A stretch of 64,000 bases of DNA from Pseudomonas benzenivorans. Its GTDB lineage: Bacteria; Pseudomonadota; Gammaproteobacteria; Pseudomonadales; Pseudomonadaceae. Shown here one piece after another: positions 1 through 9,636 of the stretch (position 1 is its first letter; each line of letters opens with the position of its first letter). The DNA lies in NCBI RefSeq assembly GCF_900100495.1, contig NZ_FNCT01000021.1:22003-86002 (forward strand). The letters run 5' to 3'. A program made the translations under genes and the position numbers. The notes under the pieces were generated by a model. It did no database searches. It saw nothing but the letters and a program-made list of their open reading frames with translations, and was not told the origin of the DNA.

Positions 1-528
1 CCGCCACCTGCTTGCCGAAACCGGCCGTCGCCACGGTGCCGAGGGTGATGGCGATGATCTCGGCGGAGAGGATGAAGTCGGTGCGAATCGCCCCGCCGAT
101 CTTGCTCTTCTCGAAGGCCAGCATGTCCACCTGTGGATCGGCCACCGCCTGCAACAGTTCGTCGTGCTGCGCCTGGTCCTCGGCCTGGCTGTGGAGGAAT
201 TTGTGCGCCAGCTTCTCGAAGCCCTCGTAACAGAGGAAGGCGCCGCCGAGCATCAGCAGCGGCGTCACCGCCCAGGGCGCCAGGGCGCTGATCAGCAGCG
301 CCGCCGGGACCAGGATCAGCTTGTTCTTCAGCGAGCCCTTGGCCACCGCCCAGACCACCGGCAACTCGCGTTCGGCGCGCACCCCGGCGACCTGTTGGGC
401 ATTCAGCGCCAGGTCGTCGCCGAGCACCCCGGCGGTCTTCTTCGCCGCGACTTTGGTCATCACGGCCACGTCGTCGAGCACGCTGGCGATGTCATCGAGC
501 AGGGTCAGTAGGCTGGCGCCGGCCATGC
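1..528 (-). CDS. DUF808 family membrane protein (YedI-like), C-terminus cut by window edge
   Basis: The reverse strand from an ATG at 526-528 is open to the window edge and begins MAGASLLTLLDDIASVLDD, followed by VMTKVAAKKTAGVLGDDLAL and a hydrophobic stretch near residues 80-105. This N-terminus matches the DUF808/YedI family of inner-membrane proteins of unknown function. About 176 residues are visible of a family that is usually near 300, so the gene is truncated only by the edge of the window. The repeat at 643-811 lies upstream of its start. I am confident of the family; no biochemical role is known to me. Confidence 0.85.
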
Positions 529-642
529 AAGGCTTCCTTCTCTCGGGTCAGGGGGAGTGCGCTGCTGGCGCGAGCGCCAGGCGCAGCATCGGCAGGTTAT
601 ACGTCAGTCCGCCGGCGTCGGCCAGAGCCGGGCTCAAGAGGG

Positions 643-811
643 TGTGAAAAAATCGAGCGCCGTAGCGAGAGCGTCTCCAGGTGTTCGCGGCAAGGCGCGC
701 TACGCAAAAAACGGGGGAGTTTAGTGAGCTAAATGACCCCGTTTTTTTGCGTAGCGCAACGCCAGCAGCGGGCGCCTGGGGGCGCTCGCAGTAGGCGGGA
801 GTTTTTTCACA
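643..811. repeat. MITE-like palindromic element with terminal and central inverted repeats
   Basis: The ends are inverted: TGTGAAAAAA at 643-652 faces TTTTTTCACA at 802-811. The middle holds a second, stronger palindrome: CTACGCAAAAAACGGGG at 700-716 pairs with 737-754 around a loop that itself contains TTTAG/CTAAA. The element has no coding potential. Size and nested symmetry fit a miniature non-autonomous element or a bidirectional terminator between the two flanking minus-strand genes. I did not see another copy in the window. Confidence 0.6.
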
Positions 812-816
812 GCCTC

Positions 817-1404
817 TCAATCGGGTTGGCGATCCACCCACTTCGGCGCGACGCTCGGTTGCCACTGGCGCAGCGCCTGCAACAACGCGGCCGGCGACTC
901 GCCGAGCTGCAGCATGGCGCGGTGCTCGGCGCGGACGAAACGCTCCGCGACCAGGTGATCGAGGAAATCGCCGAGCTTGGCGTAGAAGCCGTTGACGTCG
1001 AGCAGGCCAAGCGGCTTGCCGTGGTAGCCGAGCTGGCCCCAGGTCCACACCTCGAACAGTTCCTCCAGGGTGCCGAGGCCGCCGGGCAGGGCGATGAAGG
1101 CGTCGCTGAGTTCGGCCATGCGCGCCTTGCGCGCGTGCATGCCGTCGACCACCTCCAGGCGGCTCAGGCCCTGGTGGCCGATTTCCGCGCGCTCCAGGCT
1201 CTGCGGGATGATGCCGACGACCTCGCCGCCGGCGGCCAGCGCCGCATCCGCCACCACCCCCATCAGTCCGACCGCGCCGCCGCCGTAGACCAGCCGCAGG
1301 CCCTGCTCGGCGAGATGGCGGCCGAGGCTTTCCGCGGCCTGGCGATAGATCGGCTGGGCGCCGGGGCTGGCGCCGCAGAACACGCAGATGGAACGCAGGG
1401 ACAT
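817..1404 (-). CDS. LOG-family cytokinin riboside 5'-monophosphate phosphoribohydrolase
   Basis: This 195-residue protein belongs to the LOG (formerly lysine decarboxylase-like, TIGR00730) family. These enzymes cleave the N-glycosidic bond of nucleoside 5'-monophosphates and release an adenine-type base. It has the Rossmann-like start CVFCGAS (8-13), the glycine-rich GGGAVGLMG (41-49) and the hallmark PGGLGTLEE (107-115). I chose the ATG at 1402-1404 over an upstream in-frame GTG because an AGGAG lies five bases before the ATG and would abut the GTG. Its 3' end nearly touches the 643-811 repeat. The cellular substrate in Pseudomonas is not settled. Confidence 0.9.
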   Translation of the reverse strand: MSLRSICVFCGASPGAQPIYRQAAESLGRHLAEQGLRLVYGGGAVGLMGVVADAALAAGGEVVGIIPQSLERAEIGHQGLSRLEVVDGMHARKARMAELSDAFIALPGGLGTLEELFEVWTWGQLGYHGKPLGLLDVNGFYAKLGDFLDHLVAERFVRAEHRAMLQLGESPAALLQALRQWQPSVAPKWVDRQPD

Positions 1405-1467
1405 GGTCACTCCTGATTAGCTGTCGGGGCCCCCAGGGTAGCGGTTGTGGCCGCCGTGACCAAGTCG

Positions 1468-1545
1468 TCAGAGCGGCAGGTAGACGCCGCAGGTGCCGCA
1501 GGCATAGCTGGCGAGAAGGCGGGTGAGCAACTGAGTGAAGGGCAT
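1468..1545 (-). CDS. possible 25-residue small protein
   Basis: A short minus-strand frame starts at an ATG (1543-1545) preceded by GGAG at a good distance and ends with TGA. The predicted peptide starts MPFTQLLTRLLASYACG and contains a CGTCG motif before the end VYLPL. It is the only candidate gene in the gap between the LOG gene and the oxidoreductase (1405-1785); I see nothing else there apart from the oxidoreductase's own leader. Whether it is translated is unknown. Confidence 0.3.
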   Translation of the reverse strand: MPFTQLLTRLLASYACGTCGVYLPL

Positions 1546-1785
1546 CGTGGTTCTCCGTCGAGTTCGCTCTTCAGCTTAGTCGCGGTCGCGCGCCCGCTTC
1601 GGTTGATTGTGCCGATGGGGCCGATAGCCAGGAGGGGGCGGCACCGTTGTGGAGCATCACCAAATGGAATGACATGGCGAATAAAGGTTGTTTGTTGCTT
1701 TGCCCGGAGCCAGCTATTACTTCAGGCCCGATAAACCGTTGCTCGCTCGTTCGGGTGACCCGTGCCGTGCCCTAAGGATTGCCGG

Positions 1786-3069
1786 ATGAGCCTACGCCAA
1801 GAATGTTTGTGGGAAAAGCTGACGCCACAGCGGCCGACGGCCGCGGCGCTGGGCGGCGAGTTGCGAGTCGATGTCTGTGTCATCGGCGCCGGCATCACCG
1901 GGCTGTCCGCCGCGCTGCACCTGCTCGAGCAGGGCAAGACGGTGTGCGTGCTGGAGGCCCACGAAACCGGACATGGCGGTTCCGGGCGCAACGTCGGCCT
2001 GGTCAATGCCGGCATGTGGATCGCCCCCGACGAGGTCGAGGCCAAGCTCGGCGCGGCGGTCGGTGGCAAGCTGCTGGCGAGCATGGGCGCGGCGCCGGCG
2101 CTGGTGTTCGGGTTGATCGACAAGTACGCCATCGACTGCCAGGCGCGCCGCGAAGGCACCCTGCACATGGCGCACAACGCCCGCGGCCAGGCCGACCTGC
2201 AGAGCCGTTGCGCGCAGTGGCAACGGCGCGGCGCGCCGGTCGAACTGCTCAGCGGCGCCGCCTGCCAGCAGGCCACCGGTACCCAGCGGATCGCCGCGGC
2301 GCTGCTCGACCGGCGTGCCGGCACCCTCAACCCGATGGCCTACACCAGCGGCCTGGCCCGGGCCGTCACCGGCCTCGGTGGCCAGCTGTTCCACCATTCC
2401 CCGGTGCAGCGCCTGGAGCGCCAGGGGGCGTCGTGGTGCGTGGTCACCGCGGGCGGCGCAGTCAGCGCCGAACAGGTGGTGCTGGCCTCCAATGCCTACA
2501 CCGAAGGCGAGTGGAGCGAACTGCGGCGCAATTTCTTTCCCGGCTACTACTATCAGGTGGCCTCCGCACCGCTGGAAGACGAGCAGGCCGCGCGCATCCT
2601 GCCCGGTGGGCAGGGCGCCTGGGATACCCGCCAGGTGCTCAGCAGCATCCGCCGCGACGCCGACGGCCGCCTGCTGCTGGGCAGCCTGGGCAACGGCGCG
2701 GCCAAGCCGACCTGGTTCCTGCGCGCCTGGGCCGAGCGCATCCAGCGGCACTATTTTCCCCAACTGGGCCGGGTGAATTGGCAGAGCACCTGGACCGGCT
2801 GCATCGCCTTCACCCCGGACCACCTGATGCGCCTGTTCGAGCCGGCACCGGGGCTGCTCGCCGTCACCGGCTACAACGGTCGCGGGGTCACCACCGGTAG
2901 CGTGGTCGGCAAGGCCTTCGCCGACTACCTGTGCCAGGGCGACCCGCAGCTGTTGCCGATGCCGCTGCAGCCGCTGCGCAGGGTCGCTGCCGCGAGATTG
3001 CGCAGCGGCCTGTACGAAGCGGGGTTCTCCCTGTATCACGCCGCGCAGTGCCTGCGGGTGGTGGTCTGA
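1786..3069 (+). CDS. FAD-dependent amine/D-amino-acid oxidase family protein (DadA/PuuB-like)
   Basis: The 427-residue protein has the dinucleotide-binding motif VCVIGAGITGLSAA about 30 residues from its start, followed by the GSGRNVG signature seen in glycine oxidase, PuuB and related flavoprotein oxidases. It ends with GYNGRGVTTGSVVGKAFADY, the C-terminal FAD-contact segment of this group. The reaction is expected to be oxidation of a C-N bond in an amine or amino acid to an imine. The ATG at 1786 is preceded by AAGGA seven bases upstream; an earlier in-frame ATG (1762) lacks this. It lies just upstream of an amino-acid ABC operon that has its own promoter, so a shared substrate is possible but not shown. 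Confidence 0.8.
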   Translation: MSLRQECLWEKLTPQRPTAAALGGELRVDVCVIGAGITGLSAALHLLEQGKTVCVLEAHETGHGGSGRNVGLVNAGMWIAPDEVEAKLGAAVGGKLLASMGAAPALVFGLIDKYAIDCQARREGTLHMAHNARGQADLQSRCAQWQRRGAPVELLSGAACQQATGTQRIAAALLDRRAGTLNPMAYTSGLARAVTGLGGQLFHHSPVQRLERQGASWCVVTAGGAVSAEQVVLASNAYTEGEWSELRRNFFPGYYYQVASAPLEDEQAARILPGGQGAWDTRQVLSSIRRDADGRLLLGSLGNGAAKPTWFLRAWAERIQRHYFPQLGRVNWQSTWTGCIAFTPDHLMRLFEPAPGLLAVTGYNGRGVTTGSVVGKAFADYLCQGDPQLLPMPLQPLRRVAAARLRSGLYEAGFSLYHAAQCLRVVV

Positions 3070-3111
3070 GGAGTGACCGAGTGGCCCATGGGTCATAAGG
3101 ATGCAACCGCG

Positions 3112-3126
3112 GCGCCGCATTGGTGC
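3112..3126 (+). promoter_or_regulatory. NtrC-like enhancer site upstream of the amino-acid ABC operon
   Basis: GCGCC-N5-GGTGC matches the NtrC dyad GCACC-N5-GGTGC with one substitution. It lies about 160 bp upstream of the -24 element of the sigma54 promoter at 3284-3299, a usual enhancer distance. Confidence 0.5.
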
Positions 3127-3283
3127 AGAAAAAATTCGCTCGTTACCGAAAGTAAATGGTGCCCGGCGGGTGTGTTCGCGAAATCGAGGCGGAATCCGCC
3201 GGGGGTAAAAAAGTCTTTCGAAAGACTCCGAATTTTTGGCAAAAAGCTCTGTTTCTGCAGGCGGTTTCCCCTGGAGAAAACCG

Positions 3284-3299
3284 TGGCATGGCATTTGCT
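3284..3299 (+). promoter_or_regulatory. sigma54 promoter for the livK-livHMGF-type operon
   Basis: TGGCATG-N4-TTGCT matches the -24/-12 consensus TGGCACG-N4-TTGCW with one difference and has the required GG-N10-GC spacing. Transcription would start near 3310, leaving a leader of about 60 nt before the binding-protein gene at 3372. Confidence 0.7.
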
Positions 3300-3371
3300 C
3301 AAGGCATTTGCGCATGCCAACAACAAAGAAGAAGTAGCAGTACTCACCCACACCAACGGAGTAACAAAGCT

Positions 3372-4493
3372 ATGTCGCAGATGATTTTCAGCAAGGGTTT
3401 CCTGGCGCTCGCCGTCACCGCAGCCATGGGCCTTTCCTCCCTGGCCCAGGCCGACCTGGTGATTGGCGTCGCGGGGCCGCATACCGGGGCCAACGCCTCG
3501 TTCGGCGAACAATACTGGCGCGGGGCGAGCCAGGCCGCCGAGGACATCAACGCGGCGGGTGGGGTCAACGGCGAGATGATCAAGCTGGTCAAGGCCGATG
3601 ATGCCTGCGAGCCCAAGCAGGCAGTGGCCGTGGCCAACCGCCTGGTCGATCAGGACGGTGCCAAGGGGGTAGTTGGCCACTTCTGCTCTTCCTCGACCAT
3701 TCCGGCCTCCGAGGTCTACGACGAGGCCGGCATCATCGCCATCACCCCCGGCTCGACCAACCCGCAGGTAACCGAGCGCGGCCAGCCGGGCATGTTCCGC
3801 ATGTGCGGGCGCGACGACCAGCAGGGCATCGTCGCCGGCGACTACATCGTCGACACCCTGAAGGCGGCCAAGGTCGCGATCATTCACGACAAGGACACCT
3901 ATGGCCAGGGCCTGGCGGACGCGACCAAGGCCGAGCTGCACAAGCGCGGCGTCACCGAGGTGCTCTACGAGGGCCTGACCCGCGGCGAGAAAGACTTCAA
4001 CGCGCTGGTCACCAAGATCCGCGCCGCCGGCGCCGAGGTCGTGTATTTCGGCGGCCTGCACGCCGAGGCCGGCCCGCTGGTGCGGCAGATGCGCGAGCAG
4101 GGCCTGACCGCGACCTTCCTCTCCGGCGACGGCATCGTCACCGACGAGCTGGTCACCACCGCCGGTGGCCCGCAGTACACCAAGGGCGTGCTGATGACCT
4201 TCGGCGCCGACCCGCGGCTGATCCCCGACGGCAAGCCGGTGATCGACAAGTTCCGCGCCAACGGCTTCGAGCCGGAAGGCTACACCCTCTACTCCTACGC
4301 CTCGCTGCAGACCCTGGCGGCGGCCTTCGCCGGCGCCGGCGCGAACGACCCGGCCAAGGCCAGCGCCTGGCTGAAGGCCAACCCGGTGCAGACCGTGCTG
4401 GGCAAGAAGGAGTGGGACGCCAAGGGCGACCTGAAGGTCTCCGACTACGTCGTCTACGCCTGGGACGACAAGGGCAAGTACCACCAGCAGTAA
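3372..4493 (+). CDS. Branched-chain/HAAT-family amino-acid ABC transporter, periplasmic binding protein
   Basis: The 373-residue protein opens with a Sec signal peptide (about 1-27, ending SLAQA) and continues as a LivJ/BraC-type type I periplasmic binding fold: VIGVAGPHTGANASFGEQ, AAGGVNG, and DDACEPKQAVAVANRL, which aligns with BraC. Two cysteines in the DDAC and HFCSSS segments correspond to the conserved family disulfide. It differs clearly from BraC itself, so the ligand may not be leucine, isoleucine or valine. The start has GGAG ten bases upstream. It is the first gene of a five-gene transporter operon under a sigma54-type promoter, which implies nitrogen control. Confidence 0.88.
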   Translation: MSQMIFSKGFLALAVTAAMGLSSLAQADLVIGVAGPHTGANASFGEQYWRGASQAAEDINAAGGVNGEMIKLVKADDACEPKQAVAVANRLVDQDGAKGVVGHFCSSSTIPASEVYDEAGIIAITPGSTNPQVTERGQPGMFRMCGRDDQQGIVAGDYIVDTLKAAKVAIIHDKDTYGQGLADATKAELHKRGVTEVLYEGLTRGEKDFNALVTKIRAAGAEVVYFGGLHAEAGPLVRQMREQGLTATFLSGDGIVTDELVTTAGGPQYTKGVLMTFGADPRLIPDGKPVIDKFRANGFEPEGYTLYSYASLQTLAAAFAGAGANDPAKASAWLKANPVQTVLGKKEWDAKGDLKVSDYVVYAWDDKGKYHQQ

Positions 4494-4509
4494 GTCCAGG
4501 AGCCGGTTC

Positions 4510-4538
4510 GACCGAACTGCCCGCGTGGCAGCTCGGTC
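4510..4538 (+). promoter_or_regulatory. Strong mRNA hairpin between the binding-protein gene and livH
   Basis: GACCGAACTGCC (4510-4521) pairs with GGCAGCTCGGTC (4527-4538) around a 5-nt loop, with one G-T pair. No U-tract follows. Such intercistronic stems commonly stabilise or partly terminate transcripts so that the binding protein is made in excess over the membrane parts. Confidence 0.55.
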
Positions 4539-4720
4539 GGGCCGGCGCCTTGCTCGGCTGACCGTGCGCCCGCACGGTTGGTGCATTCCGGGAACTGCTG
4601 GGTCGTCGACCCCGTCCGCCGCCACAGCTCATGCGGCGGCGCTCAGCAGTACCCGTCTGATAACACCTGAGGCATCCGCGCCCACCCGCGCCGGAGCGCC
4701 CAGCAGACGAGACTGAGTCA

Positions 4721-5635
<915 letters not shown>

Positions 5636-5637
5636 GC

Positions 5638-6924
5638 ATGTCCTCAACCCTTGCAAGCAAGCGTTTCGACGTGAAAAAGAGCCTGGTCGACGCGGTGCTC
5701 GCCGGCCTGATCGCGCTGATCGTGTTCGGCCCGATCGTCGGGGTGGTGCTCGACGGCTACGCGTTCAACCTGCAGCCCGACCGGGTGGCGGCGATGATCG
5801 GGGCGGTGATGCTCGGTCGCTTCGTCCTCAGCCTGTTCCTGCAGACGCCCAGGGGCCTGGCGATCCTCGCCGGCTTCGAAACGGTCGGCTCGGGCGTGCA
5901 TGTGCGCGATCCGGGTTACCAGAGCCATCTGCGCTGGGTGCTGCCGCTGCTGGTGGTGGTCGCCCTGGTCTTCCCGTTCTTCGCCAGCAAGTACCTGCTG
6001 ACCGTGGTGATCCTCGGCCTGATCTACGTGCTGCTCGGGCTCGGCCTGAACATCGTGGTCGGCCTGGCCGGCCTGCTCGACCTCGGCTACGTGGCCTTCT
6101 ACGCCATCGGCGCCTATGGCCTGGCGCTGGGCTACGAGCACCTCGGCCTGGGCTTCTGGAGCGTGCTGCCGCTGGCGGCCCTGGCGGCGGCGCTGGCCGG
6201 GGGGCTCCTGGGTTTCCCGGTGCTGCGCATGCACGGTGACTACCTGGCCATCGTCACCCTCGGCTTCGGCGAGATCATCCGCCTGGTGCTGAACAACTGG
6301 CTGGCGTTCACCGGCGGGCCGAACGGCATGTCGGTGCCCGCGCCGACCTTCCTGGGCCTGGAGTTCAGCCGCCGGGCCAAGGATGGCGGGGTGCCCTTCC
6401 ACGAGTTCTTCGGCATCGACTACAACGCCAACTTCAAGTTCCTGTTCATCTACCTGGTGCTGCTGCTGGTGGTGCTGCTGGTGCTCTACGTGAAGAACCG
6501 CCTGACCCGCATGCCGGTCGGCCGTGCCTGGGAGGCGCTGCGCGAAGACGAGATCGCCTGCCGCGCCATGGGCCTCAACCACGTGCTGGTCAAGCTCTCG
6601 GCGTTCATGATCGGCGCCTCCACCGCCGGGTTGGCCGGGGTGTTCTTCGCCAGCTACCAGGGCTTCGTCAACCCGGCCTCGTTCACCTTCTTCGAGTCGG
6701 CGCTGATCCTCGCCATCGTCGTGCTCGGCGGCATGGGTTCGACCGTCGGCGTGGTGCTGGCGGCCTTCGTCCTGACCGTCGCGCCGGAGCTGCTGCGCAG
6801 TTTCGCCGAGTACCGCGTGCTGCTGTTCGGCGTATTGATGGTGTTGATGATGATCTGGCGCCCGCGCGGGCTGATCCGGGTCAGCCGCAACGGTGTGCAA
6901 CCGCGTCAAGGAGTAGCGCCATGA
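5638..6924 (+). CDS. livM: Branched-chain amino-acid ABC transporter permease, LivM/BraE type
   Basis: The 428-residue permease carries the extended N-terminal region (DUF3382-like, about residues 1-100) typical of high-affinity LivM proteins, then the core with GLNIVVGLAGLLDLGYVAFYAIGAY and GGMGSTVGVVLAA. It pairs with LivH in the inner membrane. I placed the start at the ATG two bases after the livH stop; the longer frame that begins inside livH is not coding there. Its TGA overlaps the ATG of the following ATPase gene by four bases. Confidence 0.92.
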   Translation: MSSTLASKRFDVKKSLVDAVLAGLIALIVFGPIVGVVLDGYAFNLQPDRVAAMIGAVMLGRFVLSLFLQTPRGLAILAGFETVGSGVHVRDPGYQSHLRWVLPLLVVVALVFPFFASKYLLTVVILGLIYVLLGLGLNIVVGLAGLLDLGYVAFYAIGAYGLALGYEHLGLGFWSVLPLAALAAALAGGLLGFPVLRMHGDYLAIVTLGFGEIIRLVLNNWLAFTGGPNGMSVPAPTFLGLEFSRRAKDGGVPFHEFFGIDYNANFKFLFIYLVLLLVVLLVLYVKNRLTRMPVGRAWEALREDEIACRAMGLNHVLVKLSAFMIGASTAGLAGVFFASYQGFVNPASFTFFESALILAIVVLGGMGSTVGVVLAAFVLTVAPELLRSFAEYRVLLFGVLMVLMMIWRPRGLIRVSRNGVQPRQGVAP

Positions 6925-7792
6925 GCGAAGCAATTGTCCTCTCGGTCGACCGCCTGGCCATGCACTTCGGCGGGATCAAGGCGCTCAACGATGTCAGCCT
7001 GACCATCAAGCGCAATTCCATCTCGGCGCTGATCGGTCCCAACGGCGCCGGCAAGACCACGGTGTTCAACTGCCTGACCGGCTTCTACAGCGCCACCGGC
7101 GGCAGCATCAAGCTCAACGCCCGGGGCAGGACCACCGACGTGATCAAGGTGCTCGGCGAGCCCTTCGAGCCGGGCGACTTCATCTCCCCGGCGAAGTTCT
7201 GCAGCCGCCTGTACTACAAGATGTTCGGCGGTACCCACCTGGTCAATCGCGCAGGCCTGGCACGGACCTTCCAGAACATCCGCCTGTTCAAGGAGATGTC
7301 GGTGGTGGAGAACCTGCTGGTGGCCCAGCACATGTGGATCAACCGCAACCTGCTGGCCGGCGTGTTCAACACCCCGGGCTTTCGCAAGGCCGAGAGCCAG
7401 GCGCTGGACCATGCCTTCTACTGGCTGGAGGTGGTCGACCTGGTCGACTGCGCCAACCGCCTGGCCGGCGAGCTGTCCTACGGCCAGCAGCGCCGCCTGG
7501 AGATCGCCCGGGCGATGTGCACGCGGCCGCAGATCATCTGCCTGGACGAGCCGGCCGCCGGCCTCAACCCGCAGGAGACCGAGGCGCTGAGCCGGATCAT
7601 CCGCCTGCTGCGCGACGACCACGACCAGACCGTGCTGCTGATCGAGCACGACATGGGCATGGTCATGAGCATTTCCGACCATATCGTGGTGCTCGACCAT
7701 GGCCTGGTGATCGCTCAGGGCGGGCCCGAGGCGATCCGCAACGACCCCAAGGTGATCGCCGCCTACTTGGGCGCCGACGAGGAGGAACTGGT

Positions 7793-7796
<4 letters not shown>
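6921..7796 (+). CDS. livG: Branched-chain amino-acid ABC transporter ATPase, LivG/BraF type
   Basis: The 291-residue ATPase has the Walker A GPNGAGKTT, the family-specific ARTFQNIRLF after the Q-loop, the LSYGQQRRLEIARAM signature and Walker B IICLDEPAAGLNP. The insertion between Walker A and the Q-loop (about residues 60-110) is typical of BraF. It energises import together with LivF at the cytoplasmic face of LivHM. Start and stop both overlap neighbours by four bases (ATGA), so the operon is tightly coupled. Confidence 0.93.
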
Positions 7797-8509
<713 letters not shown>

Positions 8510-8518
8510 GCCGCTTTT

Positions 8519-8598
8519 GTAGGGTGGACATGGCGTAGCCTGGTCCACCGCCCTGGCCTCATCGGTGGACAAGTCGCTCCGCGGCATGTCCACCCTAC
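8519..8598. repeat. GTAGGGTGG-type palindromic intergenic repeat
   Basis: GTAGGGTGGACATG (8519-8532) is the exact inverse of CATGTCCACCCTAC (8585-8598). This outer motif recurs in several other gaps in this window. Confidence 0.8.
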
Positions 8599-8686
8599 GC
8601 GGCCGTGCGACTCCTGTGGGAGGGGCTTTAGCCGCGATTGCTGTGTGCGGCGCAGACCCCATCGCGGCCAAGGCGCAAAATGATCG

Positions 8687-8707
8687 TTCCCACGCTCCGC
8701 GTGGGAA
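8687..8707. repeat. Short 9-bp stem palindrome
   Basis: TTCCCACGC and GCGTGGGAA flank a three-base loop. It sits between the two divergently ending genes in the 8510-8814 gap and resembles short palindromes frequent in Pseudomonas intergenic DNA; it may also serve as a weak terminator. Confidence 0.55.
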
Positions 8708-8814
8708 TGCCTCTGCCAGCACTGCTGGCAACACTTAACTTGGACATAGCATTTCTGTATGGGTTGCCATATCTCAATCCTGGAAAAGCGTATGGATGGG
8801 AAGCCGAAGCGCTT

Positions 8815-9621
8815 TCAGCCGATCCCGAAGGTTTTGCGCAGGCCCGCATCGACCGGGCCAGCCGGCATGAAACGGCGCAACTTGCTCAGCAGAGAGGCCT
8901 CGCCCTTGGGCGTACGGCGCATTTTCCAGGCACCCAGAGCGGCATCGACAATGGTCATGGCGACCCCATCGGGCGCCGGTGCCTTATGGACATTCTTTTG
9001 AATGGCCTGGGCAACGACACTGCGCTCGCTGTCGTAGGCGGGGATTCTGGAGGCCGCCTGGGGCGCATTGATGTCCAGGTTGGTCTTGGTGAAGGAAGGT
9101 TCGACCAGCGCGACGCGAATGCCGAATTTGCGCACCTCGTGATCCAGGGTCTCGGACAGCCCTTCCACGGCATGCTTGGAGGCCGAATAGAGCCCCATGT
9201 ACGGCGCCGGCAGAAAACCCAGCACCGAACTGACGTTGACGATGCGACCGGAACCTTGCTCGCGCATGTGCGGCAGTACCGCTTGGGTTGTGCGCAAGAT
9301 GCCCAGGAGGTTGGTGTCGAACAGCGACTGGGCTTCGGCAATCGAGGTTTCTTCCGTCGCGCCGAGCAGGGTCACGCCTGCACTGTTGACCAGCACGTCG
9401 ATGCGCTTGGTCTGGGCGATGATCGTCTGGATTCCATGGCGAACCGATGTTTCGTCCCGGATATCCATCTCGATGAGTGCAACACCCGGTATTGGCTGTG
9501 CTTTGCTGGTGTTGCGCACGCTGCCGAACACCTGGCAACCCCGCTTGGCAAACTGCTCCGCGGCGGCACGGCCGATGCCCGATGACACGCCGGTGACAAC
9601 GATAACTGTTGAATTCGACAT
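8815..9621 (-). CDS. Classical short-chain dehydrogenase/reductase
   Basis: The 268-residue protein has the NAD(P)-binding TGVSSGIG (10-17), the NSAG motif (79-82) and the catalytic Ser132, Tyr145 and Lys149 in YSASK. An arginine after the second strand (SVRN) suggests NADP(H). It reduces or oxidises an unknown alcohol/carbonyl in the cytoplasm. Its start is 15 bp downstream of the RND pump stop on the same strand, so it is probably the last gene of that efflux operon and may be induced with it. Confidence 0.9.
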   Translation of the reverse strand: MSNSTVIVVTGVSSGIGRAAAEQFAKRGCQVFGSVRNTSKAQPIPGVALIEMDIRDETSVRHGIQTIIAQTKRIDVLVNSAGVTLLGATEETSIAEAQSLFDTNLLGILRTTQAVLPHMREQGSGRIVNVSSVLGFLPAPYMGLYSASKHAVEGLSETLDHEVRKFGIRVALVEPSFTKTNLDINAPQAASRIPAYDSERSVVAQAIQKNVHKAPAPDGVAMTIVDAALGAWKMRRTPKGEASLLSKLRRFMPAGPVDAGLRKTFGIG

Positions 9622-9636
9622 AGCGGTTTCTCTCGA

